Shown here piece after piece: positions 35,301 through 44,902 of a stretch of 64,000 nt of DNA (within the stretch, counting starts at the first letter, position 1; each line of letters starts with the position of its first letter). A program made the position numbers and the translations under genes. This DNA is from Xiphydria camelus (lineage: Eukaryota; Arthropoda; Insecta; Hymenoptera; Xiphydriidae): NCBI GenBank assembly GCA_963678675.1, contig OY783191.1, forward strand, positions 23,559,368 to 23,623,367, given 5' to 3'. Under the pieces are notes generated by a model, which had not been told where the DNA came from, ran no database searches, and saw only the letters and a program-made list of their open reading frames with translations.

Positions 35301-35800
35301 TAGACTGAGTTACTATCTATTTAGCCGGTCAAATAGACTGAAATTTCTCTGGCAGTAAATTTTTATCGTGTATCCACTGCACAATCTAGCTAGATTTATT
35401 TTTCTCAACCGAGATTCTAGACTAACTCTCGCTAGATTGTTCTCAATGCTGTGTCTACTTGAGTAAATCTAGCTGAAAACGAAAGAACACGTTCGCCAGT
35501 GCGCATTTGTATTTATAATTGTGATACTATTAAACGGTACAAAAACCATTGTGTCTCATTCAAAAAGCGCATTTAGTTTACTCTCTTTTAACTCTGCCAT
35601 CAGTCGCTGTTCCGTCTCGCGATAAACGGAATTCGACACAACGGTTCGTACCGTTTAATGGTATCACAGTCATAAATACAAATGCGCACTGGCGCACGTA
35701 TTCTTTCAACGGATGCGTGGTCCATCCTTCCTATCGCATACTTTCTACAAAGAAGAATTTCGATGTTTCACATCTAACAATTTTCCTATACAAACGGTAT

Positions 35801-36614
35801 TTAAATGTTATTTTTAAACGTGCTAACCAATGATCAATCAATCCTCATGCTTTCATTAATGAGGGTAAATACTGCTTCGTACACCGATACAGTGAGCGTG
35901 TAGTAGTAAGTGGTTAAGCTAGGGCTCGGCGAACCTTGGGACGCAGTTCAGTGAGGAGACGCAGGGTGACCGTTGCCTCTATATCTATATATAGAATAGA
36001 TATATATATAGAGGCAATGTTCAACGTTCGCCTGGCCTTAGCGTATTTAGCCACTCCAGCGACGTTTCACGAGCAGCCGGTCTCACCCCCGAAGCGCGGC
36101 ATAAGATGTTTCACATCAAAAACCGTTGCCCGCCGTCACCGCGTGGAGGTACCCTGGGTGCAGGCACACCACGTATATTCGCTGTATCAAATTTACAACG
36201 ATGAGCTCCAATTCACTTGAATTGAGAGATTACGTGGCTGGATTTCAAAATTTATTTTGCGGTACGAGAACAGATTTATTCTCGCTCGGAACTGAGTGAG
36301 TTGATGCTTGGAAAAAAAACTTGGCAGATCTCCAAAGAGACCTCCGCGTCTTTTAAACGTCAAAGACGTGTACCGCTCAACGGATCATTCGGTCATGGAC
36401 GCCAATCCGCGGTAATGCATTGAAGACACGAGAGAGCTAGGAAACCGTCACAGGCGACAGCCTTCCGACTGACCGCTCCGCCACGGCCTCTCTTACCACA
36501 GATCCGAGCCGGCGCGATCGAAGCTCCACTATCCACTCCACGCGCGACCCGGCGTCCTATGAGTGGAAACACCTCGACCGGCACTCCCATAGAGGGGGTC
36601 AGCTTGGATTTTAG
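35801..36614. other. Intergenic
   Basis: Contains a short inverted repeat 'gcctctatatctatatatag' / 'ctatatatagaggc' at 35974-36016. No gene is recognised. Confidence 0.4.
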
Positions 36615-37095
36615 ATTTGAACATTTTTGCTGGATTTGACCTTGAAATGAACTTGACCCTGACATACTCAGTGATCTCGAAAACATATTGACGTAGTAGT
36701 TTATTCCCGTGAAGACATATTTTCTTATTTTTGCAATTGTCATATGAACCTTCCATACAATAACATGTAGTGACCTTGAAATGACCTTGCGGGTTATGTT
36801 ATTAAAAAAATTGGATACATATCTAGATGTAAAATTTCCCGTTCTTTCAGAATCTGCAGTCAAACATTCATTTTTGGCAGAATAAATACATTTGACCTTG
36901 AAATGACCCTGAATTTGACTTTGTCGAATCAAACGGACATCGGATTTGGATTCAGCGACCTCAAAAATATATAGGAATAATAATTTGAATCGATTTGATT
37001 ATTTTTCCAGGATTTGACCATGAAATAACCTTGAACGTGACGTGATGGAGACAAACGGACACCGGATTTGGATTCAGCGACCCCAAAAACATAGA
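36615..37095. repeat. 'aaggtca' repeat, uninterrupted inverted copy
   Basis: Reverse complement of 31694-32080 plus 29786-29900, in one piece. Contains 'gaccttgaaatgaccttg' several times. It is the best guide to the pre-insertion state of the other copy. Confidence 0.75.
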
Positions 37096-37451
37096 CATAC
37101 TGGTCTGGTCAGAGTAAGCATTTTTTCGATTTTTTTTTGTGGAGCTATGTTATTGTCACCCCAATTTTTCTATTAAATAAATTTGTATTTAATTTTTTTA
37201 TCATTTCAATTAATAAATTAACTTACTATTTTTCTACAAGAATAGTTTTTATTTATATTTAATACTTACATTGTCAAAATTAAGAGAAAAAAAGGTGTGA
37301 CTGCCGTTGTACTCACGGAGGATGTGTAAACATCTTACAATTATCTGCGGTCCGAGTTTAATTGGGGAATATGACGTCGTAGTTTGACATAAAGAAGTTT
37401 TATTTTTTCTATAATAAAATATTTATTATTATTATATTAGATTTATAACTT

Positions 37452-37754
37452 ACTAGCACCCCGTCCCGGCTTCGCACGGGTAGATTGTGGATTGATTTTG
37501 TCCGTCCACCATTGTTTTAAATACATTTTTAATACAAAACTTTTAGTATTTTTCCCGGGCTACGCAATGGTCATATTGGATTTGACTTTGACCATGACCT
37601 TCAAGGTTATATCCAGGTCAAATTAATTTTTTTTCACGTTCAAATGTGTCCTTGACCATTTTTTTCATGTTACTTTTATTGTCAGCGGAGGTAAAATTTA
37701 GGTCAAGTATAGTTCGACTTTTTGAACACCCTGTATAAGATTTACTAACTCACA
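37452..37754 (-). mobile_element. Helitron 3' end, minus strand
   Basis: On the minus strand the sequence ends with the hairpin CCCGTGCGAAGCCGGGACGGG followed by TGCTAGT at 37452. A GC hairpin just before CTAGT is the signature of insect Helitron 3' termini. The element continues rightwards to 37754, where the Tc5-like transposon interrupts it. No Rep/helicase is present. Confidence 0.6.
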
Positions 37755-38636
37755 AGGAAACGTTTCGAGGCCGCCGCTTCCGATCTTGATGAAACTTCGT
37801 AAATTTAAAGTTTATCGAAAAATAAGAGACCCCTATTTTTTTATAGCGGCCCAATTTTGGTTTAAGGGGGTGAAATGGACCCCTGAATTTTCACCCCCTT
37901 CGAGCTATCTCCGAAACGAAGCGAGATAGATGAAAACTTTCAATGTACGTTTTGTTTGGTTTTTTTAGTATAATAAAATCCCCTAAACAGATTTTGAAAA
38001 AAAGCATTATTTTTCAAAAAAAAAAATTTTTTATCTAATTTTTCGAAATTTCGGTTTAGTCATGTGGACAAAAACTTAGGAAATTTTATTACAAATTCAA
38101 CCATGTATGACATGATATATTTCCCTCCTACAGTTTTGCAAATTTCTAACTTTTATGTCTGATAATGAGCGGGCTACCAATGGCAGTGACGGGATAGGTC
38201 GGGGGTTATTACTTCTATGTATTTTAATGCCACTTTTCTTTTATTTAATAAAGTTCAACTTCTATGGCTCATAATTATGACAATAATGGTATTCCGTGAA
38301 AAAATGTTTCATACAAAGTTGTTTCTTACACCAAGCACACGTAATAACGGCAATATCGCCACATATGTGGCATCGTGGTTCCGAGTCCTGTGCAAAACAA
38401 AATTCTACAGGATGTTCAAATTCAGGAGGTCTCCTGAATATATATCCACTCTTGAACCACGAATATTTAATAAAGTTAGTAAACCGTGGTGAAGAAAACT
38501 GATTATGAGTAAGAGATTGAAGTTTTAAAATATTATCTCTCGAATGAAGGTTAATATCGTAATTGAAAAGAGTTACAATATCTGAAAACCTCCTTACAAA
38601 ATTCTTCCACATTCGAAAGCCGTATACGTCTAGCGG
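37755..38636. repeat. Left terminal inverted repeat of the Tc5-like element
   Basis: Inverted copy of 40594-41477, about 97% or more alike by eye. It contains, on the minus strand, a copy of the last ~120 codons of the transposase (38262 to about 38636). The frame stays open to about 38693 with sequence that differs from the matching part of the main gene (FDNIPLDVYGFR in place of ...LIQPLDVYGFR), so the arm derives from a sibling element or another frame context. Confidence 0.85.
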
Positions 38637-39135
38637 AATATTATCAAAATAAAATGGACAAAAATTGTTCAGAAATCTTATTAATAAATCCGACCGTTAA
38701 TTTATTTATATTATTTTCTGTTTGTGTATAAGTAACTAATAATTCACTCACAGGTTAGATAAAATTGTCTGAATTTTTATAGTTTTTTGTTGGAATCATT
38801 TTTTTCTTTACTTTTCTTCTTCGCGTACTGCTTCCTCCAGTACTCCTCACATTCTTGCAGCTCTCGTTCTACTTCGGCCATGGATGGTCCTGTTGTGCGG
38901 AATGTCAGATCCAGCGATTTCCCGGGAGACGGCAATGGTATGTGCCCATTTTTAAGAACCCATCACTTGAATGATAGACGCAGCCAATGAAACTGAAGCT
39001 CTTTGCTTCTCGGCCCTGTATATATACTCCTCGAAAATGCCGTAAACAACATTCCTGTTATTTGTAGGGTTGCCTTATATGGCCCCGGTGATGCGAAAGA
39101 GGGAGTTTAGTTCTTTGGACAAGCTTTATTATTAG

Positions 39136-40968
39136 TTGGCTCTGTGCCCATGTAAAAATATTTTCGTACGCGCTCTCGAGTTTCGTACGCGGACTCCGAG
39201 GATGATGGCCCCTTTTTGGGAAGTCGGACCTCCCACCCTCTCCAGTCTGTTTCGTTCTTGTGAGGCGACTTCATTATATATAAGGAAGCGAAAGAGAAAG
39301 CTTTTTAGTCTGAATATTCAGTTTCTATGGTGCACAGCAGTTCATATTATTATTATGGCAATTATAAATCCGATCAATGTGTTAACTTTATTGGTGGCCG
39401 TTTTCAGTGTACCAAATGGAAGAGAAACTCCAATGAATAGTGCAGAAGTGCAATTGAAAGATTTATTACAAAATATTATTATACGTAGCATGGAGGATTC
39501 ATCATTTCGAGTCGAACATGAAAATAAATTGGAATTGGAAGATTCAATCGAGGATAGTGAAATGCACGCTGTTAATACTGACTGGCTGGAATCGGATGTC
39601 GAGGATGTTCCTCACGTAAAAACCTCTATACCTCCAGAACCATATCCCTGTACACCCGATGAAGAAGCGGTTAGCTTTGAATATAAACAAAGTGCCATAG
39701 ATTACTGGAACAGTGGGAAGAAAAGACGTCGAACCGTAGCAGCAGTTCAACATCAGTTTAAAAAAGTGAAATCTGATAGACAATTACGAAGATGGGCTGC
39801 GCAAGTAGGACAGGGGGGTACTCAAAATGATAAATTAATACGCATAGCGAAATATACTTTTGATAAATTTGTAGAAGCTAGTAGATCGAAAATAATAGTA
39901 CATGATGTAGACCTTAAACGATGGGCTTTACAAGCAAAAGAAGTAGAGAATCTTCCAACCTTCAAAGCAAGTCAAACATGGTTGAGGTCATTCAAGAAAG
40001 CATATAGAATTGTCTCTCGAAAGATCACAAAGTTTGTAACGAGAAAAAACGTTGAGGGTGAGGAAAGTTTGAAAGTACGAAGCCATGCCTTCGTAGAACA
40101 AGTGAAGCCACTCATTACACAATATGGACCACAAAATGTATTTAACTCTGATCAGAGTGGATTTAATTTAGAAATACATTCTGGCCGAACTTTAGCTACA
40201 TCGGGGCAAAAAAAAATTGAAGCTGTGGTACAATCAATATCTTCTACAACCCACAGCTATACTATACAACCCACCATATCTGCTGATGGAAAACTACTGT
40301 CGCCTCTTTATGTGGTATTAAAAGAGGCTAGTGGGCAATTGGGAGAACGAGTGCAACAAACCGTGTTTAGGCCGCCAAATGTATACTTCATGGCTTCCAA
40401 ATCTGGGAAACTTACAACCGATCTCATGAAAACATGGCTGCAAGAAGTTTACTTCCCTAACACTGGATCTACAAGCGTCTTACTGCTGGACTCTTGGAGT
40501 GGACAATGTGAGCGAAGTGTTCGAGAAGCTACACCAGAAGACAAGACAATAATATTAATGACGATTCCACAAGGCACCACCGGACTGATTCAACCGCTAG
40601 ACGTATACGGATTTCGAATGTGGAAGAATTTTGTAAGGAGGTTTTCAGATATTGTAACTCTTTTCAATTACGATATTAACCTTCATTCGAGAGATAATAT
40701 TTTAAAACTTCAATCTCTTACTCATAATCAGTTTTCTTCACCACGGTCTACTAACTTTATTAAATATTCGTGGTTCAAGAGTGGATATATATTCAGGAGA
40801 CCTCCTGAATTTGAACATCCTGTAGAATTTTGTTTTGCACAGGACTCGGAACCACGATGCCACATATGTGGCGATATTGCCGTTATTACGTGTGCTTGGT
40901 GTAAGAAACAACTTTGTATAAAACATTTTTTCACGGAATACCATTATTGTCATAATTATGAGCCATAG
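39136..40968 (+). CDS. Tc5-like transposase (pogo/Tc5 group)
   Basis: Open frame of 610 codons. Residues 1-73 look unlike protein, and Met74 (39355) is the more likely start; a CAG at 39407-39409 could also be a splice acceptor. Domains: acidic stretch about 125-165; helix-turn-helix about 176-220 (AIDYWNSGKKRRRTVAAVQH); CENP-B-type helix-turn-helix about 256-300 (TFKASQTWLRSFKKAYRI); DDE nuclease with D339 (NSDQSGF), D452 (LLLDSWSGQ) and D489 (QPLDVYGF), spacing DD36D; C-terminal Cys/His cluster C575, C578, C586, C589, C594, H597, H603, C605, as in the Tc5 C-terminal domain. It should bind the element ends and catalyse cut-and-paste transposition in the nucleus. All catalytic residues are present and there is no internal stop. 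An AATAAA lies at 40985, shortly after the stop. The last 125 codons lie in the right inverted repeat. Confidence 0.85.
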   Translation: MALCPCKNIFVRALEFRTRTPRMMAPFWEVGPPTLSSLFRSCEATSLYIRKRKRKLFSLNIQFLWCTAVHIIIMAIINPINVLTLLVAVFSVPNGRETPMNSAEVQLKDLLQNIIIRSMEDSSFRVEHENKLELEDSIEDSEMHAVNTDWLESDVEDVPHVKTSIPPEPYPCTPDEEAVSFEYKQSAIDYWNSGKKRRRTVAAVQHQFKKVKSDRQLRRWAAQVGQGGTQNDKLIRIAKYTFDKFVEASRSKIIVHDVDLKRWALQAKEVENLPTFKASQTWLRSFKKAYRIVSRKITKFVTRKNVEGEESLKVRSHAFVEQVKPLITQYGPQNVFNSDQSGFNLEIHSGRTLATSGQKKIEAVVQSISSTTHSYTIQPTISADGKLLSPLYVVLKEASGQLGERVQQTVFRPPNVYFMASKSGKLTTDLMKTWLQEVYFPNTGSTSVLLLDSWSGQCERSVREATPEDKTIILMTIPQGTTGLIQPLDVYGFRMWKNFVRRFSDIVTLFNYDINLHSRDNILKLQSLTHNQFSSPRSTNFIKYSWFKSGYIFRRPPEFEHPVEFCFAQDSEPRCHICGDIAVITCAWCKKQLCIKHFFTEYHYCHNYEP

Positions 40969-41477
40969 AAGTTGAACTTTATTAAATAAAAGAAAAGTGG
41001 CATTAAAATACATAGAAGTAATAACCCCCGACCTATCCCGTCACTGCCATTGGTAGCCCGCTCATTATCAGACATAAAAGTTAGAAATTTGCAAAACTGT
41101 AGGAGGGAAATATATCATGTCATACATGGTTGAATTTGTAATAAAATTTCCTAAGTTTTTGTCCACATGACTAAACCGAAATTTCGAAAAATTAGATAAA
41201 AAAATTTTTTTTTTGAAAAATAATGCTTTTTTTCAAAATCTGTTTAGGGGATTTTATTATACTAAAAAAACCAAACAAAACGTACATTGAAAGTTTTCAT
41301 CTATCTCGCTTCGTTTCGGAGATAGCTCGAAGGGGGTGAAAATTCAGGGGTCCATTTCACCCCCTTAAACCAAAATTGGGCCGCTATAAAAAAATAGGGG
41401 TCTCTTATTTTTCGATAAACTTTAAATTTACGAAGTTTCATCAAGATCGGAAGCGGCGGCCTCGAAACGTTTCCTTG

Positions 41478-41780
41478 TCAGAAACCTTCGCGGGCATGCG
41501 TCCAACCATTCCCCAACTTTTCATCGCAATCGGATGAACGGTTTAGGAAGGCATAATAATCATCACTACCGGTACTTTTTGAACACCCTGTATAAGATTT
41601 ACTAACTCAGAAACCTTCGCGGGCATGCGTCCAACCATTCCCCAAAGTTTCATCGCAATCGGATGAACGGTTTAGGAAGGCATTTGATATTACCTTAAAG
41701 GTCACGGTCAAGGTCAAATCCAATACGACCACTGGGTAGCCAAGGGAAAATCCTTAAAGTTTTGTGTTAAACATTTCTCT
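41478..41780 (-). mobile_element. Helitron-type repeat with internal 130-bp tandem duplication
   Basis: Continues the sequence interrupted by the Tc5-like element. 'gaaaccttcgcgggcatgcg' occurs at 41481 and again at 41610, with the empty Tc5 target in the second copy. 'ggatgaacggtttaggaagg' is the complement of the usual Helitron 5' region (compare 48168-48250). 41683-41770 is an inverted relative of 37518-37615. Confidence 0.55.
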
Positions 41781-42160
41781 CTAAAATGTTTTCCCGTTGA
41801 GATAATCCAGCTTGCGCGAATAGTATGCGCAGTAGCGCCACACACACACTGACGCAGTCACATCTACATGGCTTACGTCTGACGCTCAATTTACCAGGAA
41901 GGTCCTACCGCAGAGCCATAGCATAGATGTTTACACATCAAAAATGCACAGATCTCGCAATCCTTGCAACTATCGGGGACATTGAAAATGATACGAAAAA
42001 TATATAAATAATATTTTTATTAACTATGTATTACAATGCAAAAAAGATATATAATCATATAATAGCATATTGTATATTTACCGCGATATTACAAAGTAAT
42101 TTTTTTGTTTTACGAATACAATGAGAACAGGAAATATATAAACTATTACAATACCTACAA

Positions 42161-42543
42161 TACAGGGTGTAACAAAATAAGTGTAAAACATTTCAGGGGG
42201 TGATTGCTCATCGAAAAAGGGATAGGGTCTTTCATATAAAGAAACTTCATTTGAGCATCCCTTGCGTTGCGTTTTCCACCCCTTACAACCATGGGGTAAA
42301 CCAAATAAATTACTGGCTATAAGTGTCTTTTTGATAGTAGAAAATGTCACGTTAATTTCAATTTTGTAACTTTTTTAGTGTTTGTGAAAAAAATTGTAAA
42401 ACAAATTTTATGTACCCCCTTTAAGGGGCTGTATCTTAACAAGGGATGCTCAAATGAAGTTTCTCTATATGAAAGACCCTATCCCTTTTTCGATGAGGAA
42501 TCACCCCCTGAAATGTTTTACACTTATTTTGTCACACCCTGTA
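42161..42543. mobile_element. 383-bp mariner-type MITE
   Basis: Ends TACAGGGTGTAACAAAATAA and complement, with arms of about 90 bp including 'atagggtctttcatat'. TA-type target site. Non-coding centre. Confidence 0.85.
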
Positions 42544-42748
42544 TATACATTAGGGTGGCACGTTAGATTATGTTAGTTTATCATGTTTTAAGAATCGTCT
42601 CCAACGATGTGCACAAAAAGTTTTCTAGAGGTCGCTTACGAATTTTGAAAATTCAAAAACAGTGAAAAATCGATTTTTTTTTCATTACATTTTTTTTTCT
42701 TTCTACTTCGAATACAACATACATCTCTAACACTAATCGAATCTAAAA

Positions 42749-42845
42749 TTACTCTGTTTCGTAACTCTCATTTTCTATATAATCCTCAAACTCAATATCC
42801 TCATCGCTGTCGTAAATCACGTCATCATTTTCAGCTCCGAATTAT
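42749..42845 (-). CDS. Possible acidic C-terminal tail of an unknown protein
   Basis: Minus-strand frame reads GAENDDVIYDSDEDIEFEDY... to a TAA at 42749. Its composition is like the tails of transposon or nuclear proteins. No connected upstream exon is certain, though other transposon-type fragments on the same strand lie at 43352-43775 and 44052-44241. Confidence 0.25.
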
Positions 42846-43231
42846 CATTCTCCCCCTCCTAATCCTCCTCCTCCTCCGGAATTCAAAGAAGCTTTAGTCG
42901 TTTTTCTGATTTCACACTAGCAAACTCGAGAAGTAGGTACCTTTATTGGTAATAGAAATCTCTCTGTTAAGTATACATATTAAATAGTTTTTCCTCACTC
43001 ATACCCATTTCTAGTCCTTTTCCTATTTTTAGACCGTAAGATGGCGATTTTCCTGCGTGACACCGACCGGGAGTCCGCAGGCTGTCAAAAGATTGTTTAG
43101 TCTGAAGTGGGTCCTTTTTCCAAACTGATAAACGCAACGTGAAATGAGCCATGTATAGTTCTGTTTATTTTGTTTTGAGAAATGGGAATTCGTGAGGAAA
43201 AATAGTATATGTCATTCGGTTGAAATCCTCG

Positions 43232-43350
43232 GATTTTTAAGATTGTGTTTATTTAGGTCGTAAGAAGAGGCATGGTTGGGGGATGAGGCTCGCCGAAGGC
43301 CTCATCCCCGAACCATGCCTCGTGTAACGACCTAATTAAACACAGTCTGA
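43232..43350. mobile_element. ~120-bp hairpin MITE
   Basis: 'gaggcatggttgggggatga' pairs with 'tcatccccgaaccatgcctc', continued by 'aggtcgt' / 'acgacct'. It abuts the decayed gene at 43352-43775 and apparently ends it. Confidence 0.7.
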
Positions 43351-43351
43351 G

Positions 43352-43775
43352 AACACCTCGGATTTCCGCGTTATGACATAAGATACTATTTCGATATCCG
43401 CTGCCTCATTCATTGATATACCCAACATCCGACCAAACAGATCACCTCGCGTACTTTATTATTAATCGTTATTTTTTGTTCGTTATTACAGCTCGGAAAA
43501 ATTAAAATTTTTTTTTGTTTGATTGGTGCTTCGAATCTGCTAACATCTTGCGAACATTCGGATATAAATATGTCTTGCATTGCCCGTCCATTTTCTTCTA
43601 TATTTAAAGGAAAATCAATCACGGGTTCCGATGCACGACGACCTGTTTTAATATTAAATAAAAAATGTTCCTTAATTTCCAAGCAATTAAAAGGATTCAT
43701 ATTCTGTTTAAGAGCAGCGATAAATGCAGCTAAATTTTTGGAGTCATCGTAATCGTGTGTTTTTCCAAAACTGAT
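43352..43775 (-). pseudogene. Fragment of a transposon-type protein
   Basis: Minus-strand frame contains 'DYDDSKNLAAFIAALKQNMN', 'HFLFNIKTGRRASEP', 'DIFISECSQDVSRFE' and 'APIKQKKILIF'. After a one-base frame change near 43443 it continues 'DLFGRMLGISMNEA'. This order (DDS...F...NPF, LFNI.TG, FI.EC...FE..IK, DLFGR.LGIS) is that of a multicopy arthropod transposon-encoded family that I cannot name with confidence. The hairpin at 43232-43350 cuts it. Confidence 0.5.
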
Positions 43776-44051
43776 GTTATATCCTACATTTTTATGTCGC
43801 GTGCCTCAATGGAAAGATTTTCAAACGTAAATAAAAAAACAGTGAGTGTCATGACACTCGGTGGAAGTGAAATTTATTGGAAACATAATCAGTAGGGGAT
43901 ATAAGCGTGGAAAAACTGTAAAGAAATTATGAAAACAGGAGAGGAACTAAAAGGCCGAATTGAATATACATTGTCTCTCTCTCTCTCTCTCTTACTGGTA
44001 TATAAAATATGAATTTATTCCTTGAATTTTTTTTAAACGTTTTAATTAAAA

Positions 44052-44241
44052 CTATTGTTCGTCTTGTACATTTTCTACTCTATCGCCAGTCGAGTCTACA
44101 GCAATAAACATTGGATTATGGTAACTGAAATATGCGACAAAATGTTTAACTTCGATAGTATCAATGTTTCTCGCCAAAACTGCATCAATCGTAGTGCCTC
44201 CTTTCGTAGTGGGATCATTTCTACCATTAACTGATTTTAAA
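44052..44241 (-). pseudogene. Endonuclease-like C-terminal fragment
   Basis: Minus-strand frame reads NDPTTKGGTTIDAVLARN... and HFVAYFSYHNPMFIAV, ending at a TAG (44052-44054). 'TTxxGTxIDxVLAR...Y.SYFSYH.P' resembles the C-terminal endonuclease-like segment that I associate with insect Helitron or PIF1-helicase ORFs. Only about 60 codons remain. Confidence 0.4.
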
Positions 44242-44277
44242 AGCGGCTAGCGGGACAGGGGTATGCTTCGGCTTTTT

Positions 44278-44560
44278 TCTATGCATGGTGGGATAAGGAA
44301 ATTCTTCGAAACCACCGAGCTGGAGCATGAGAATTGGCGCCGGGAGAGTACGCAGATTCGGCGCTGTCCGGTTGGTGTTATCCCCGAACAAGTGCACGTG
44401 CATCGCGCAAAATAGTCGAATTTATTGCGGGTCTGCACTTTGTCCGAGGAGAGCGAAAGGCAGAGGGTTTCTGTGCCCTCCCGCGAGGCTCCTGAAATCT
44501 GAGCACGCGCGCGCGGTCGAGGAGCCTTCGCTTGCGACCCGGCGCCCATCACTACAGTAC
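44278..44560 (+). repeat. ~265-bp dispersed repeat, copy 2
   Basis: Same as 35030-35300, in the same orientation. It starts directly after a decayed transposon gene fragment. GC-rich, no gene. Confidence 0.7.
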
Positions 44561-44771
44561 AAGGAATGCGGTGCGCATGCGCAAACCATTTCCTCCTCCA
44601 GTGGGCCCACGGTGCCATACCCCCTCCAGAGGAGCGTGTTAAGCGCTCCGACGTCGCATAGAAGTTTCACTTCAAACAAATTTTCATTCCACAGACAGAA
44701 TATCATGCATTGTGGTTATACTGAAACTTCAAACATGAGAGTGATATTCTACGAATATTTAACATTCTTAA

Positions 44772-44898
44772 CCCTTTCGATCATCGCGTCCATTTGGATG
44801 CACATTTCTAAATAAAACATGTTCAGAAATGTATTTTGAAGTAGTATACCGCATTTGAGATTTTTTTTCCTTTTTAAAGAAATCTGTGACTGAAAGGG
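44772..44898. mobile_element. 127-bp piggyBac-like MITE
   Basis: TTAA at 44768-44771 and 44899-44902; ends CCCTTTC and GAAAGGG. Only the outer seven bases pair perfectly, which is short, but it matches the ends of 10025-10269. Confidence 0.6.
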
Positions 44899-44902
44899 TT
44901 AA

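Larger units (their letters stand above)
37755..41477 (+). mobile_element. Complete Tc5-like DNA transposon
   Basis: 3723 bp. It starts CAAGGAAACGTTTCGAGGCC and ends with the complement. TCA is duplicated on both sides (37752-37754, 41478-41480). The same flanking repeat without the element is seen at about 41597-41625, reading aaCTCAGaaac, so the target was CTCAG. Tc4/Tc5 elements are known to insert at CTNAG and duplicate TNA, an exact fit. The terminal repeats are about 880 bp and run into the 3' end of the transposase gene. The transposase frame is open, so the element may be young. Left/right arm differences are few. Confidence 0.9.

Noticed and set aside
38217..38502. Independent small gene beside the transposase
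   Set aside because: These frames are sense and antisense readings of the left terminal inverted repeat, which duplicates the transposase 3' end.
44327..44815. Frame of 162 codons, plus strand
   Set aside because: Starts in the dispersed 265-bp repeat and runs into a piggyBac-like MITE; composition looks non-coding.
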